The position numbers and the translations under genes were made by a program. Of a stretch of DNA of 64,000 bases, positions 48,422 to 59,522 are shown in pieces. The stretch's first letter is position 1. Every line of letters begins with the position of its first letter. The stretch spans positions 35,491,078 to 35,555,077 of the forward strand of contig CM055095.1 in the NCBI GenBank assembly GCA_029204225.1, read 5' to 3'. Source of the stretch: Diphasiastrum complanatum. Its lineage: Eukaryota > Streptophyta > Lycopodiopsida > Lycopodiales > Lycopodiaceae. The notes beneath the pieces are model-generated. The model saw only the letters and a program-made list of their open reading frames with translations, had not been told where the DNA came from and ran no database searches.

Positions 48422-50213
48422 TTGAAGATGTTCAAATCTAGTCTCTTGAAAGTCACAAATTACATTCGTAGAATCATATCACAGGTTTTTATTCACATGG
48501 CATCAATAGGTGGCATCCTACTGAAGGAAAGAAAGGATCCTAAGTGCAACCTTTGTGGCAAGGAAGGATATTTTTCCTCAAGATGCTACAAAAAGAAGAC
48601 CAATCCATCCAAGAAGGACCAAAGCAAGGGGGCCGAGGTGAAGGATGGAGCTTCAAGTTCGAAATGCAAATACAAGAAGGACAAGTCCAAGGAAAGGTGT
48701 TTCCTTTGTGGAAAGGTGAATGAGGCTTGGAGTCTCACAAGGACTTGCAAGATTTGTCTTCAAGAGACCATCACAACACATGTCAAATCTTTTGAAATTT
48801 TTCATTTGGAAGTGCATTGTTTGGTTCAAGATGCAAAGATAGATGTCACTTTCATGAAAGTAACTTGGATTTATTTTATGTCCTTGGAAAGTATTTTGCT
48901 TGGAACTTTAGATAAGTTCAAACTTATTGTTATGATCCAAGAGAAATCAATCAAGAATAAGAAGCAGCAATCACAAAATGAAAATAGTTTCATTTATGCT
49001 ATCATGTCAACTTATGAAGAACCATTTTGCTTTGAAGAGATGTTTGTATCTCAAAGGTGGATTAAGGCAATACTAGTTGGATGTGATGCCTTAAAAGATA
49101 GCAAAATATGTTTTCCTTGTAAGCTTACATTAGTTATGACATCAAGGAAATGGAAATATCTTCAGAATGTAGGATCTTTTGGTTTCAATAAGATCATGAA
49201 TGATGTGTTCATTCATAAAGATGAAAATTGTAAGTTTTCAATCTTAAAGACAAGTTGTAAACTTCTTATGAGAATAGGTGAAGCATCCAAAGTGGACACT
49301 TATATCCATAAGCAAGTAGTTAGCCTTATTGAGATGGAGATACCTTTTGATTTCAATATTGGAAAAATCATGCCAAGTTGTGGTGATTTTTGGACTTATG
49401 TTTCTAGCATAACTAATCTTGATAATCATAGGAAGTGCATATTTTATGGTCATGGATGTTGTGATCATTATGAGACATGGAGGTCTCGGATCTCCATAAA
49501 AAAGGAGCACCATGAAGAGGATCTTAAGGAGTCATCTCAAGGTTCAAATGTGCCAAGGATTGAAGAGGAGAATCCTTCTCAAGGTTCAAGTGTGTCAAGG
49601 ATTGAGGAGGACAGACCTTCTCAAATTGCGATTCCAAAAAGAAACTCAAGAAATATGGTTGAGTCTATGTGGCTCACATTTCAAGGGAAAAATGAGCATA
49701 TCTCATTTGGTATACATCACATACTTACTTCTCTTATGTCATTTGGATAAATCAATTTGCTTTAAATCAATTTGCTTTAGTGAGATCATTGCATCTCAAA
49801 ATTGGAGTAAAGCCATACTAGTTGAGTATGAATGCTCTCTTGAGAACATAGATGATGTTCTTAAAAGGTTGAAATTGATTTTAAATCAATTAGAAAGAAA
49901 ATGGTTATTTCATCAAATGTATGCTCTTAAGTCATGTAAGAGCAAAAGTGATTTGTTCACTCATAGTTTGAAAATTTGTACTGAGGCAAGTTGTAAACTC
50001 TTTATGAAAGTAAGTGAATCATCTACTAAAGACACTTATCTCCATAATGAAGTATTTAGCCTCATTGGATCTGAGATTAGCATGGTAAACAAGCATCAAG
50101 ATATATTGCAAACACTTTGTTATTATAGCATGCATAGTCTTGCCAATTTGGATGAGACTAATTCTCTAGATCGTGGTAACATGATGTTAGATCTTTGTGA
50201 TCCTAATAAATAA
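48422..50213 (+). pseudogene. Non-autonomous Copia-derived ORFs with internal duplication
   Basis: First frame (48422-49750, 442 codons): an internal MASIGG start (48500) like Copia Gag, followed almost at once by a zinc knuckle CNLCGKEGYFSSRC and a second partial one (CFLCGK). The Gag core is therefore deleted. Then unfamiliar sequence follows, with 'EEPFCFEEMFVSQRWIKAIL', reminiscent of the start of Copia RT. Second frame (49512-50213) repeats the layout: 'SICFSEIIASQNWSKAILVE', then 'ASCKLFMKVSESSTKDTYLH', parallel to 'TSCKLLMRIGEASKVDTYIH' in the first. No RT catalytic motif exists. It is probably a defective element mobilised in trans. Confidence 0.55.
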
Positions 50214-50520
50214 ATAAATAAAATTTTTATGTTCTCATGGAGGAGCTTGCACATGAAGAAGGAGCAAGCCTCAAAGTCAAGCATCTACATGAAATTTGGA
50301 AGGAATCAATTTTGGAGGTGCTAGGATGGTGCAAAGCTCTCAAGTTCATCAAAGATGTCAACATCAAAGAAGCACTATCATGGATATGGTGATTTCAGAT
50401 CAACATCAAGCTCATTGGTTGATCTTCACACCTTTTAGACTAGCAAAGACCAATTCAGCCCATGGAGTCAAGTTCAAGATCATTATGTTTTTCATCAAGC
50501 TAGATTTACCAAGCTAGATT

Positions 50521-50529
50521 TTTGAGGAG
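50521..50529 (+). promoter_or_regulatory. Weak polypurine tract
   Basis: TTTGAGGAG directly before an LTR-like TGTGAAAAATGC start. Confidence 0.45.
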
Positions 50530-50890
50530 TGTGAAAAATGCAAAAATAAGCTTGGTAGAGGCCAAAAATCTTGTATATAGATGAACACACATGTGTGGAG
50601 CCTGTTCCCACGTGTGAAACTAGTGTAGTTGTCATGTACCATAATCATATATGTTCTACATATGATTTAATTCAAGTTCTAGTGGCTAAAAAGGCCAAAA
50701 ACTAGTTTTCTAGACATATGACACATGGCATCAATCTATTGATTACATGAGCCACATCCTTTGGTTAGGTGTCATATCCCATGTGTAGAGGACAGCTCAC
50801 ACATGTGGAATAAGCTAAAGTAGACAAATTTTGAGTTCTAGAAGATTTACAAGTAAATCTCCATATAGAAGGAAAATAGACCAAAAGTGC
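50530..50890 (+). repeat. Candidate Copia 3' LTR
   Basis: Begins TGTGAAAAATGC. CACATGTGTGG and CCACGTGTG (50608) lie inside. It ends somewhere before the C48-like exon at about 50900; the right terminus is unresolved. Confidence 0.5.
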
Positions 50891-52055
50891 TCAAAATAGA
50901 AGGTTTTGTCCAAGTGTCAATTTTGCATGATGAATCATCATATGACAAAGCACCTTCACACATGTGGGATCAAAGGGATGATCAATACCACGAGCTCGAT
51001 AAAATGCTAGGGGACAATGTAGGAGGTGGGTCCATTCAGTACTGGATGGAGTTCTTCCAGACCCCATTGTTTATAGATGTTGCATTGTTTCCCCTTCAAT
51101 TCATAGCAGCATTTGACTTCCCTGATTTCAAAAGTCTGCACGATGATATGCTCCAATACGTCAGACCGGGGACTCCAATTCTCGTGCTGCCATACATAAC
51201 AAAGTAAGTGACTATTTTTCAGATTTTATTTTATTGAATTTTTCATATGAATTTTGATTTCACATTGATTCTCATAAATTTTTTGTTTTCTGATTTCAGT
51301 GATCATTGGAGCTTATATATGTTGTCCCTGTACGTCAATGATGAGGGTGTGTGTAATCCAGTTTGTTTGAAGATGAACTCTATTACACACACACACACAC
51401 AAAATTGCCAGGACCCATATACAGAAAATACTAGAACTATTTCCAGTACCAAATGCAAAAGCATACTCGAAGCTGAAAATGGTTGATGCAGAGGTATAAA
51501 TTTTTCAATATCGGTTCGACGCACCCTTGTAGTTATTGATTGGTTTATTTTTCCAACGTGCGAGTTGATCCGATATTCAATCAAAAAAATTTGATATCGG
51601 ATCGACGCGCGCTTGTTTCCATTGTAGAATTTATTCTTACATCCTGCGCGTTGATCCGATATCTCATAATGTTCAAATTTGGATTTTGCAGTCCTCCCAA
51701 TAGGTTCATTCTGTCAGTTGTGGCTGGTATACCGTATGCAATGCCAAACACTTTTTTAATTGGCTTGCATTACAAGATGGACTTCCAAATCTGGAAGAGG
51801 TAATATTCAATTAATTACTTTTAATTGTGTTTTTATTTTTTTCATATACAAACTCCTATTAACTAATCTTTGATTAAATACATTTAATTGTGTTTATGTT
51901 TTTTTTTTCAGTTTAAATGCCCGAAGGTCTCCCCAATGGAGATAATGCACTTCAGGCTAGAGACCATAAATTCATATTTAATTGCAGTGGCCGAGTGTTC
52001 TCCACCCAAGCTACTTCCAACTGGAGAAATGGATTTAGAGATCATAGATAGTTGA
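50887..52055 (+). pseudogene. C48 (Ulp1/SENP)-like cysteine protease gene, spliced, one frameshift
   Basis: Four exon-like blocks: about 50887-51203, 51300-51493, 51704-51799 and 51912-52055, with GT-AG introns of 96, 210 and 112 bp. Exon 1 ends '...GTPILVLPYITN' and runs across the junction into 'DHWSLYMLSLY', the catalytic-His region. Exon 3 reads 'VHSVSCGWYTVCNAKHFFNW', matching the catalytic Cys-Gly region of C48 peptidases. Exon 4 ends with a stop at 52053-52055. Exon 2 contains (CA)n at about 51384-51400. Its length is off by one base, so the frame changes inside it; a repeat-length change explains this. Such domains occur in CACTA and Mutator elements as well as host genes. The true 5' start is not seen; upstream is a Copia LTR. 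Confidence 0.6.
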
Positions 52056-52470
52056 TTATGTTTAAATATTCGTCTCACTTTATGTGGATGAGATACATGT
52101 ACAAAAATTTTTAATAGAAATATACTTACAGTCTCTCTATGGTTGTTCTTACATGTTTTTTTTCCTCTTATCAATTCAGATTATGATTCATTCATCTTCA
52201 ATTTCTACTGTTTTTTGACATGTTTGTATTTCATAGCCTTAATCTGCCTTGCCTTTACCATGGTCTTTTTTTGGATAAGTTCAGAAGGATGATCTGATCG
52301 AACCTTTGCCACAACCAATCCAAACATGCGACATTAGTTCACTTAGATTTGTCGCAACAAAGCTTTGATCAGAGCATCATCTAAATATATCCAAATATTC
52401 CAAGACAAGGACAATACAGACCAAGGCAATGAAGACCAAAAATACAACCAATATATATGAGACTTCAACA
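52056..52470. other. Intergenic, no gene seen
   Basis: AT-rich sequence between the C48-like gene and a Gypsy LTR fragment. Confidence 0.5.
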
Positions 52471-52471
52471 A

Positions 52472-52890
52472 GTTGGGGGTATTCCCAACACAGAGAAATA
52501 AATAAAGTTAGTTAATAAAAGTGTTGCGAGGGCATGGCTTCCTGTGCGTATAAGCCCATGGCCCAATGAGCACACAAGTCAAATGTAAATAGAAAAAATA
52601 GACTTGGGTCCTTTGTAATTAAAATAAAAACTTGAGGCCCAAAGTCAAGTTCGAACTTAGAGTTTAACTTTTTAAAAGTTGGGTCCAATCTTGGACTCAC
52701 ATGAATTTTGTGATCTCTAATGTACTTTTTGTGGACCCTTGGATCAAGTTGGGTCCAAGATGAATGGATGGGATCATTGTGAATATTAGCCAATAGGATT
52801 TTGGGGCAAGGGCCTTCCCCATTTATAAAAAGACACCATTTGTACTCTATTTTCATGCTTAATGAGAAGGAGAAAACTGTAGGGAAAGAT
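52472..52890 (+). repeat. Gypsy LTR fragment (plus), relative of 59523-60343
   Basis: Starts GTTGGGGGTATTCCCAAC. It then matches the reverse complement of 60343 down to about 59930: 'GTTGCGAGGGCATG', 'AAGCCCATGGCCCAATGAGCAC', a TATA-like 'ATTTATAAAAAG' and 'TTTTCATGCTTAATGAGAAGGAG'. Homology stops near 52885. The other copy is a genuine PBS-linked 5' LTR. Confidence 0.85.
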
Positions 52891-52898
52891 AAAGCCAA

Positions 52899-52992
52899 AA
52901 TAGTGTTCTTAACCCTCGCAATGAGTTTTTTACTTATTGCGAGAGTTAACCCTCGTAGAGAGTTCCAGAGTCAGATTTAGGAACACTATCTC
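52899..52992. repeat. Small inverted-repeat segment with internal hairpin
   Basis: Outer arms ATAGTGTTCTTAA and TTAGGAACACTAT (one mismatch) enclose ~70 bp. Inside, AACCCTCGCAATGAG and CTTATTGCGAGAGTT form a second stem. The inner sequence is the same CTCGCA / TGCGAG theme as the Gypsy leader repeats. Confidence 0.6.
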
Positions 52993-54196
52993 TTGCCGAG
53001 TGCAAGGATCTTTTTACTACTATCAATAATTTTGCATTGATCAGATTCAAATTCTACCTTATGATCTAAATCTGTAATTCTACTCATTGATAACAGATTT
53101 GTAGAGAGTTTAGAAACATATAAGACCTTTGATAGTAATTTGAAGTGATCATGCTGGAACTGCAATCTTACAATACCTTCACCTTCAATAGTGAGAGTAC
53201 TATTGTCACCAAGATGAACAAATTTCTTAGTGTTGTAAGGAGTGTAGAAGTTGAAGATATCACGTTGATTGATCATATGTTGAGTTGCTCCAAAATCCAG
53301 AAACCATGAATCATCCAAAAATGTGTTTTGATCTTTGACCATGAATGCGCCTTCGTCCACTTCGATCTGGGGAGATGATGAAACTGTGTTTGCTTGTTGA
53401 TCAGGTTGCTTGGCTACATTTTTTGCTTGGAGAATTCGACAATCCTTGATCTCATGGTTATTGTGCTTGCAATACCTACAAAACCTCTTCTTCTTCGATT
53501 GTGAATCTGATGATTGTGCTTGACTTTGAGTCTGTTTCTGATTCGTTGTAGCCTTCTTGGAGCTTTTCTGCTTCTGTCGCTTAGAGCCTTTGTTGACATA
53601 TAGATCCTGAGAGGAGGAAGTAGACTATGTGTCTTGACTTCTTCTATTGTCTTCTTGCAGCAACATAGTGATAACTCTAGTAAGAGTTAAATCTGTGTAT
53701 GTCGATATGATCATTACCCAGTTATCATATGTAGAGGCAAGCTTGAAAGCAATGTTATAATTGCATCTTGATCGTCTACGACTGATTCGACAGCGGCCAT
53801 CTGTTGCAAGAGATTCTTAAACTGGTTAATGTGACTTTGAGAAAAATCACCAGTAGACATTTTGAATGTGAAAAATTTCCTTCGTAGATGTAGCTTAGTA
53901 GCTACATCCCTCACGTCATATAGTGAGTTCAAAATGTCCCAAACGTCTCTTGACGTTTTAGCTTCAGCTACGTGTCCAATCTGTGTATCTGATATATTGA
54001 GAATAATAAGCACGGAAGCTTTACCGTCCTTCGATTTTCACTTTGAGTCATCGTCTTTAGGTTTTACTTATGTGCCTGTAACAACATCCCATAACTCATT
54101 GGCGATTAGCAAGGTCTTCATCTTATTTTTCCATTAGTGATTATTGGATCCATTCAGCTTGTCTGTGATAAGACTAGCTTTACTTTGAGAATCCAT
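52986..54196 (-). pseudogene. Copia gag and protease (MDSQSK-type)
   Basis: Start ATG at 54194-54196 (MDSQSKASLITDKLNGSNN); three in-frame stops follow within 60 codons. The Gag core (54013-53714) includes 'SRDVWDILNSLYDVRDVATK' and 'INQFKNLLQQMAAVESVVDD'. A frameshift follows, then a zinc knuckle CRYCKHNNHEIKDC (about 53430-53475). The protease reads 'WFLDFGATQHMINQRDIF' (about 53265-53320), with Phe replacing Ser in the Asp-Ser-Gly active site. Then 'LYVSKLSTNLLSMSRI', the region before integrase. It is cut at about 52990. A different Copia family from the gag at 0.9-1.8 kb. Confidence 0.9.
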
Positions 54197-54429
54197 CTGG
54201 AACTTAGTCTATCGATTGTATCGATGACGCTAAGATGTAGTAATGCCAACAATAGAAAATCAATTCTCTGATACTGAAAGGTTGAAAAGAACTAAAGAGT
54301 ATGATATCAATTTGATATCGCGAAAGATATCAAGTATTAGAGCTTTCACTCTGATATCGAAATAGTATTAGGTCTTGAAAAAGAATCAACACTTTGATAT
54401 CATATAGGTATATTCTAATACCATGATAT

Positions 54430-54444
54430 AATGCTCTGATACCA
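54430..54444 (-). promoter_or_regulatory. Copia primer-binding site
   Basis: Minus strand TGGTATCAGAGCATT follows ...TTTCCAACA, a typical LTR end, with no spacer. About 235 bp before the gag start. Confidence 0.88.
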
Positions 54445-54719
54445 TGTTGGAAATAAGTAGATAATAGCAGTGTGAAAATTTCCTAATTCCAATGCATGAC
54501 TACGCCTATCAAAAATTGAACAAAGCAGTAGTGATGGAAATCACGTTCAATCTTTAGCAACTAACTTTGAAATTGCTAGATACCAAGTGATTACGTAGCC
54601 AAATATGAAGTATTGAATTCTTAGATAATTTCTATCAATTACAAAATCAATACAGAGATGCATGCATTCTGGCATATACTGAGCACAATAAGAAGATAGT
54701 ATTGATTAAGAAAACAAAA
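54445..54719 (-). repeat. Copia 5' LTR, ~275 bp (outer end approximate)
   Basis: On the plus strand it begins TGTTGGAAATAAG. It runs to about 54720 where hAT coding starts. The minus-strand start is not certain. Confidence 0.6.
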
Positions 54720-56562
54720 TCAGATGCTAATGAGTGCAAGACAATAGCGGATAGAAATCGTGCACTCTAAGTTGTCTTTGAGTAACTGAGAATAAGTTTG
54801 ATAATAAGCAACTATGCTGATAAGCAAGTCCAAATGGCTGAACACCTGGAACATGGCAAGAACATGCCTCTTTCTGGTGACAAAACTCACGAGAAAGAGG
54901 GCCTCATGGATGATGGCTCTAACCCAGGGAAGTGCACCTATGTCCCCCATCAGAAGGCCTATGTCGGGCGCTTCACAGGGGGTATGAACGATGTGAGAGA
55001 ACTCAGCCTCTAGCAGGACACCCATTAGAATGCAGTTGGTGGCATTGTCCATCACCACCGTAACGACATGTTGGGGGCCTATGGACAGGATGGAAGACCT
55101 GATGACATCAAACATGAACTCTATAGATATCACGATCCCCCCTCTGCTGTAATCCACGGCCCTCAAAAATTGTGTGCCCATGCAGCTGGAGACCAAGATG
55201 TTAAGGATCGGCCTCCTTCTGACATTAGTCCAGCCATCGGACATGATGCTACAATCGTATGTGGCCTAGTGGCAGCGTAGAGGCTCCATCTCTCTAGACA
55301 AGGACTTGACCCTATCTCTCAGCATGTGTGTGCAGACACTGAACTAGGGACTCTCCAGCTAGGGCTGACAGACTGTGCAAGGCAGAATGCCCTTCTAAAG
55401 GGCTCAGAGTCAATGATGGCAAATGGAAGGTTCGGCTCATAAATCAAACTGGCCACCGTCTGTGTGGCCTCTCTGTCCATGTGTGGCTAATCCGCGTCGC
55501 GAATGGTCTACTGCACAAGGGGTCTCCCTGCTGGGCGACGAGTAGCCGTGCACCAACCGTGATGGGAATGGATGATGACGCGACAAACTGGGCACTAGTG
55601 CATGCATCAGCTGTAGATGTGGAATGGGGAGAGTGGGATGCACTAGTAGGGATGGGTACAGCAGCATAAGTGGGATGCACTAGAGGAAAAACATCTGGTA
55701 TGGGACACAAAAATTGCTGGCTAGGGAGGTCATCCGGACGGGAAGGGAGGGAGGAAGGGATCTCTTCAACATCCTCAAAGGCCTCGTCACTAGCATCCTG
55801 AGCCTACTCGGGTGGCGGAGAGTCCATGAAAAAATTGTAAACTGGGGACGTGCGAGCAACAGGACGTGGTGGTGGAATCGCAGTGGCAACTGGCGGACCC
55901 GAGAGGACGGGTTCCACCGGAATGGGTGCAGATGGGAGTGCGTGTGGCGGAACTGTCTGAGAGGGATGAGGAGCAGTGGGACGGGACGAAGATGCACTCC
56001 CTCTTCTCATGCACGCCAGCCAAGTAGGCAGCAACTCGGAGTTAGCCTCATAAGAAGCGGTGCAAAAACCAGAGAACACCCTCCGAAATGGTGTTCTCCC
56101 CTGCCACAAGATGTGGCCCGTAGGTGTCCAGTAGTCGCTGCCTGATGGGGATAATGGACATGCTGCCACAAGGGACAACATTTATGGTGGCACCATTTTT
56201 GGCATGTGCACCGAGCAGATAGCCTTTAAGACGAGTGAGGGACGCAACGAATTCGACTGGGCAATACCGGCAACGCACAACCTTTTGACCGGTCTTGTTG
56301 GTCTTGTCGGCAACCCGCCTCTGACAACGTCCACCTCGTCCCACAGATCGGAAAGGTCAGACTGCATTATTGTGATGGAAAAGACTAGGGAAAAAATACA
56401 GATGAAGCTAAAGCTGGAAGAATGGAAAGCTGAAAAAAAAACAAAAAGGTTCAATGTTGGAGAGACGCTGAAAATGGGCGAAGGCAACGAAGGCAGGGCG
56501 AGGCAAATCAGATGTAAGGCAGGGCGTTGCGTGGGCGAAGGGGCGATGTAAATCAGACGCAA
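54720..56562 (-). pseudogene. hAT transposase relic (BED + DUF659)
   Basis: Minus strand from about 56350: a BED-like zinc finger 'VVRCRYCPVEFVASLTRLKGYLLGAHAK', with Tyr where BED has its first His. A Pro/Ser-rich linker (56181-55804) follows, then 'LIYEPNLPFAIIDSEPFRRA' (about 55380-55440) and, from 55244, 'MSDGWTNVRRRPILNILVSS', the DUF659 signature. 'VVTVVMDNATNCILMG' and 'HTPCEAPDIGLLMGDIGALP' follow; the latter normally reads TPCAAH. Frameshifts near 56100, 55800 and 55330 and a TAG near 55268. The C-terminal dimerisation domain is missing beyond 54720. The RNase H fold catalyses cut-and-paste in intact relatives. Confidence 0.85.
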
Positions 56563-56723
56563 GGCAGAGAAGGCAGGGTAGCGAGTGCGTAAAAAAATCT
56601 GGGAGAGAAACCGTGAGGGGGCGGGTAGATTTAGGTTAAAAAAAAATTCAAAAAATATTAAATATTAAATATATTAAAACATTGTGGTACCACGGGACCA
56701 TATTAAGATCCGCGGGACCTATG
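56563..56723. other. Region upstream of hAT, no TIR identified
   Basis: AT-rich; no convincing hAT terminal inverted repeat or 8-bp duplication found. Confidence 0.4.
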
Positions 56724-56990
<267 letters not shown>

Positions 56991-57074
56991 ATCTGGTCCG
57001 TACCGCTACTGCTGCTTAGGTTGAAGTGGCATTTGCATTTCTTGTTCCGCTGCTGTTAGGTTTACATGGGCCAC

Positions 57075-58153
57075 TTATTGATTGGCTGGCCCTAGTGGAG
57101 CAGGTAAGGCCATGCGTTGTGGTTGATTGGGTGCGTCGTACCTTGGTGCCGCGTTAGATGCCCCTTGATGATAAGGATAAGAAGTCTGATAAGGACTTCT
57201 CTTACATTGAACAACCTTGGGGTTAAACGGACAAAAGTCGTATGGTGCGATGTTGCATTGCACAGATGGCAAAATCTATGTGTCAGTTTCAAATTTTGTT
57301 TTAGGATTGGAATTTCGTTCGCTGTATGGTTTTGCGTGCATACTGAACACCATACATTTTCTTGTCGAGGATACTGCAGCTGATTTGATTCCGGTTGATG
57401 TGGAGTTACTACTACAGTTCCCTGTAAGGCCTTCAGTTTCTGGTCAAACTGTGTCCTAAGTTGCTCCATCTGCTGTTTGTGTAATTTTGTCATTTGCTAC
57501 AACAACAGTTCTGTAAATAGAGCGGATGCGTTTGATGATGATGATGCGATTGAGGGAGTAGGAGTGTGGGTGGAAGGATACTCGTCTTCAAATCCCTCAT
57601 CCTCTTCCTTGATGGCATCTTTCATAGCTTCTTGCAGAGTAGCGTACTACTTCCATCGTTTCAGTTCTCTTCTGATGCTTCATAGTAATCCGGCTAGGAA
57701 CCACATGATCACCACATGATCGGGAGTCAGGGCCGCACTGCACTCGGATCGTAGGTGTTTGACCCATTCAATATAGTCCTGGACCCTTTCTTGTTTTCCC
57801 ATCTTGACTTTGCTCATCAGGAGAAACGGTCTTCCAAGAACTTCTTTGGCTTAAAGCGCGTAATGAGAGCCGCTTTAACCGCTTCGCAAGTGGATTTCTC
57901 TTCCTCTGATAGGTTGAAAAACCAATCTTGAGCCACTGCAAGTAAGGACATAGGGAATAGCATCAGTTTCTCCACAGGTGTCCGATTTCACAAGCTTGCT
58001 CATAGATCTGGAGGAATCGGATGGGATCTGATGATCCATCGTATTTTGGTATCTCCATCCGCGGTGCTCTCTGAACTGCATGCAAGGGTGCGACAGGTCG
58101 GGTTGGCCCATTGGATCCATTGGTGCTGGTTCCGGTTCTGCCTCTTGTTGCAC
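57075..58153 (-). pseudogene. Gypsy gag
   Basis: Minus strand. Across frames the Retrotrans_gag core is readable: 'LAVAQDWFFNLSEEEKSTCE', 'ALITRFKPKKF', 'DYIEWVKHLRSECSAALTPD', 'VVMWFLAGLL' (about 57660-57960). Coiled-coil-like 'KLHKQQMEQLRTQFDQKLKA' follows, and then two degraded Cys/His clusters, 'WCSVCTQNHTANE' and 'FCHLCNATSHH' (57493-57200). It lies ~1.3 kb from the PBS of the LTR at 59.5-60.3 kb and is the gag of that element. Pol is missing; the element stops near 57070. Confidence 0.8.
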
Positions 58154-59503
58154 AGCTTCTAATCTAGGAAGGTGTGGTGCCTAATTTGCTATCCTTCGTG
58201 CTATTGATCATCCGGATCTCAGATTCATCCGATGGTGGGTTCCAAAGTAATTGGATCTTGCTTATACAATAGGATGCAGTTTGGATCTTCAAGGATCTGA
58301 TCGATCTGATCGACCGAAATGAATTTTAGGCCTTTTAAGGTGGTTTTTCCTTGATAACTTTTTACTCCTTGTACTGATTGACCTGAGATTTTGACAGTAA
58401 CTGGATCTGATGTAGATCTTTCCACTGATCTGGTCTGCGAGGGTTATCTTGTGCAAAGGTTGGCTGTGCGAGGGGTTTTTAGCTATTTTTGCAAGTAGAA
58501 AACTTGATTTCTTTCAGATCTATGGGAAGTAACTCTCGCAAGCTTTACAATAGCTGGATCTGGGTCAGATCTCACTATAGAATTCTCTGCGAGAGTTGAC
58601 TCTTGCAAGAAGTGAAAATTTCACAGTCTGCAAGTGTTCAAAATCACTTTTTGTGCTTGATCTTCACCAAATCTTCATACAAACTCTTGCAAGCTTCATC
58701 ACTAGTGATGTAATTTGACATTTTGAATCGATTGAGAGGGTCTGCGAGAGTTCTTACTGGAAGGATTTGCTAGATCTTTACTTTTTAGTGATTTTTTAGC
58801 ACTTAAATCCAATTTTCTACTCACTGAAATCAAACTAACTCTCGCAAGCTCTTCTGTGTCCTGGTCTCACTGAGATGGAACTTCAGAATCCTCTACGAGA
58901 GTTCTTGATCACTAGAACTAAAAATTTCACTGTCTGCGAGGGTTCATTGGTACTTTCCTGTCTTTTTTTCACTGGGAACTCTTGCACAAGCACTTATACA
59001 TCAAACTAACTCTCACAAGCTTCTTTGTGTCCTAGTCTCACTGAGATGGAACTTCAGAGGGCTCTACGAGAGTTCTTATGAAGATTTGAATTTTTTTGGA
59101 TTTTTTCAAGGGTTTTTTGAATTTTTTATGATTTTTCTCTGATTTTTACAATCTGCTTAGAACTAACTCTCACAAGCTTCCCTGGAGCTGCCGCCAGTCA
59201 TGCAAGGGTTAATTTCCACTGATTCTGAAGATATAAAAATCTGATGAGTTTTTTGGCTCTTTTTCCCTCCAAAATGCAGATTGGTGTGTTTTTTGAGTTT
59301 TTTGGATGATTGGTTTGGGTTTCAAGCCCTTAGAGGTTGTTCAGAGCCTCCTCTACCCTCTCATACCTCCTTCGCTAGCTGTGAATAGTCCAAACACAAA
59401 AACATATAGAAAACTAACTCTTAACTCCCAAAAAATCTACCTAAACTACTCTAAAAAGCAAGAAAATAGCTAAAATGCAGCTAAACTAGTTAGTGGAAAC
59501 CTA
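58154..59503 (-). repeat. Gypsy 5' leader with ~155 bp hairpin-forming repeats
   Basis: AACTCTCGCAAGC-type anchors at about 58531, 58682, 58837, 59008 and 59165 (spacing 151-171 bp). Inverted partners include TGCGAGAGTT (58588-58597) and TACGAGAGTT (about 58896 and 59064). The pair 58531-58540 / 58588-58597 is a perfect 10-bp stem. CTGTGTCCTNGTCTCACTGAG is shared with the 34.7-34.9 kb array. A small ORF at 58425-58225 has no known family. Confidence 0.85.
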
Positions 59504-59521
59504 TCCCCGGCAACGGCGCCA
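59504..59521 (-). promoter_or_regulatory. Gypsy primer-binding site
   Basis: Minus strand TGGCGCCGTTGCCGGGGA, one base after the LTR end ...CCTCAACCCCACA. Confidence 0.92.
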
Positions 59522-59522
59522 C

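Noticed and set aside
51384-51400. (CA)n as an exon-encoded Thr-His repeat
   Set aside because: Keeping this frame destroys the downstream protein. The better reading treats it as a slipped repeat causing a frameshift.
55437-56145. Several overlapping Pro/Arg-rich ORFs on both strands
   Set aside because: GC-rich linker of the hAT transposase read in wrong frames; only the frames joining BED to DUF659 were kept.
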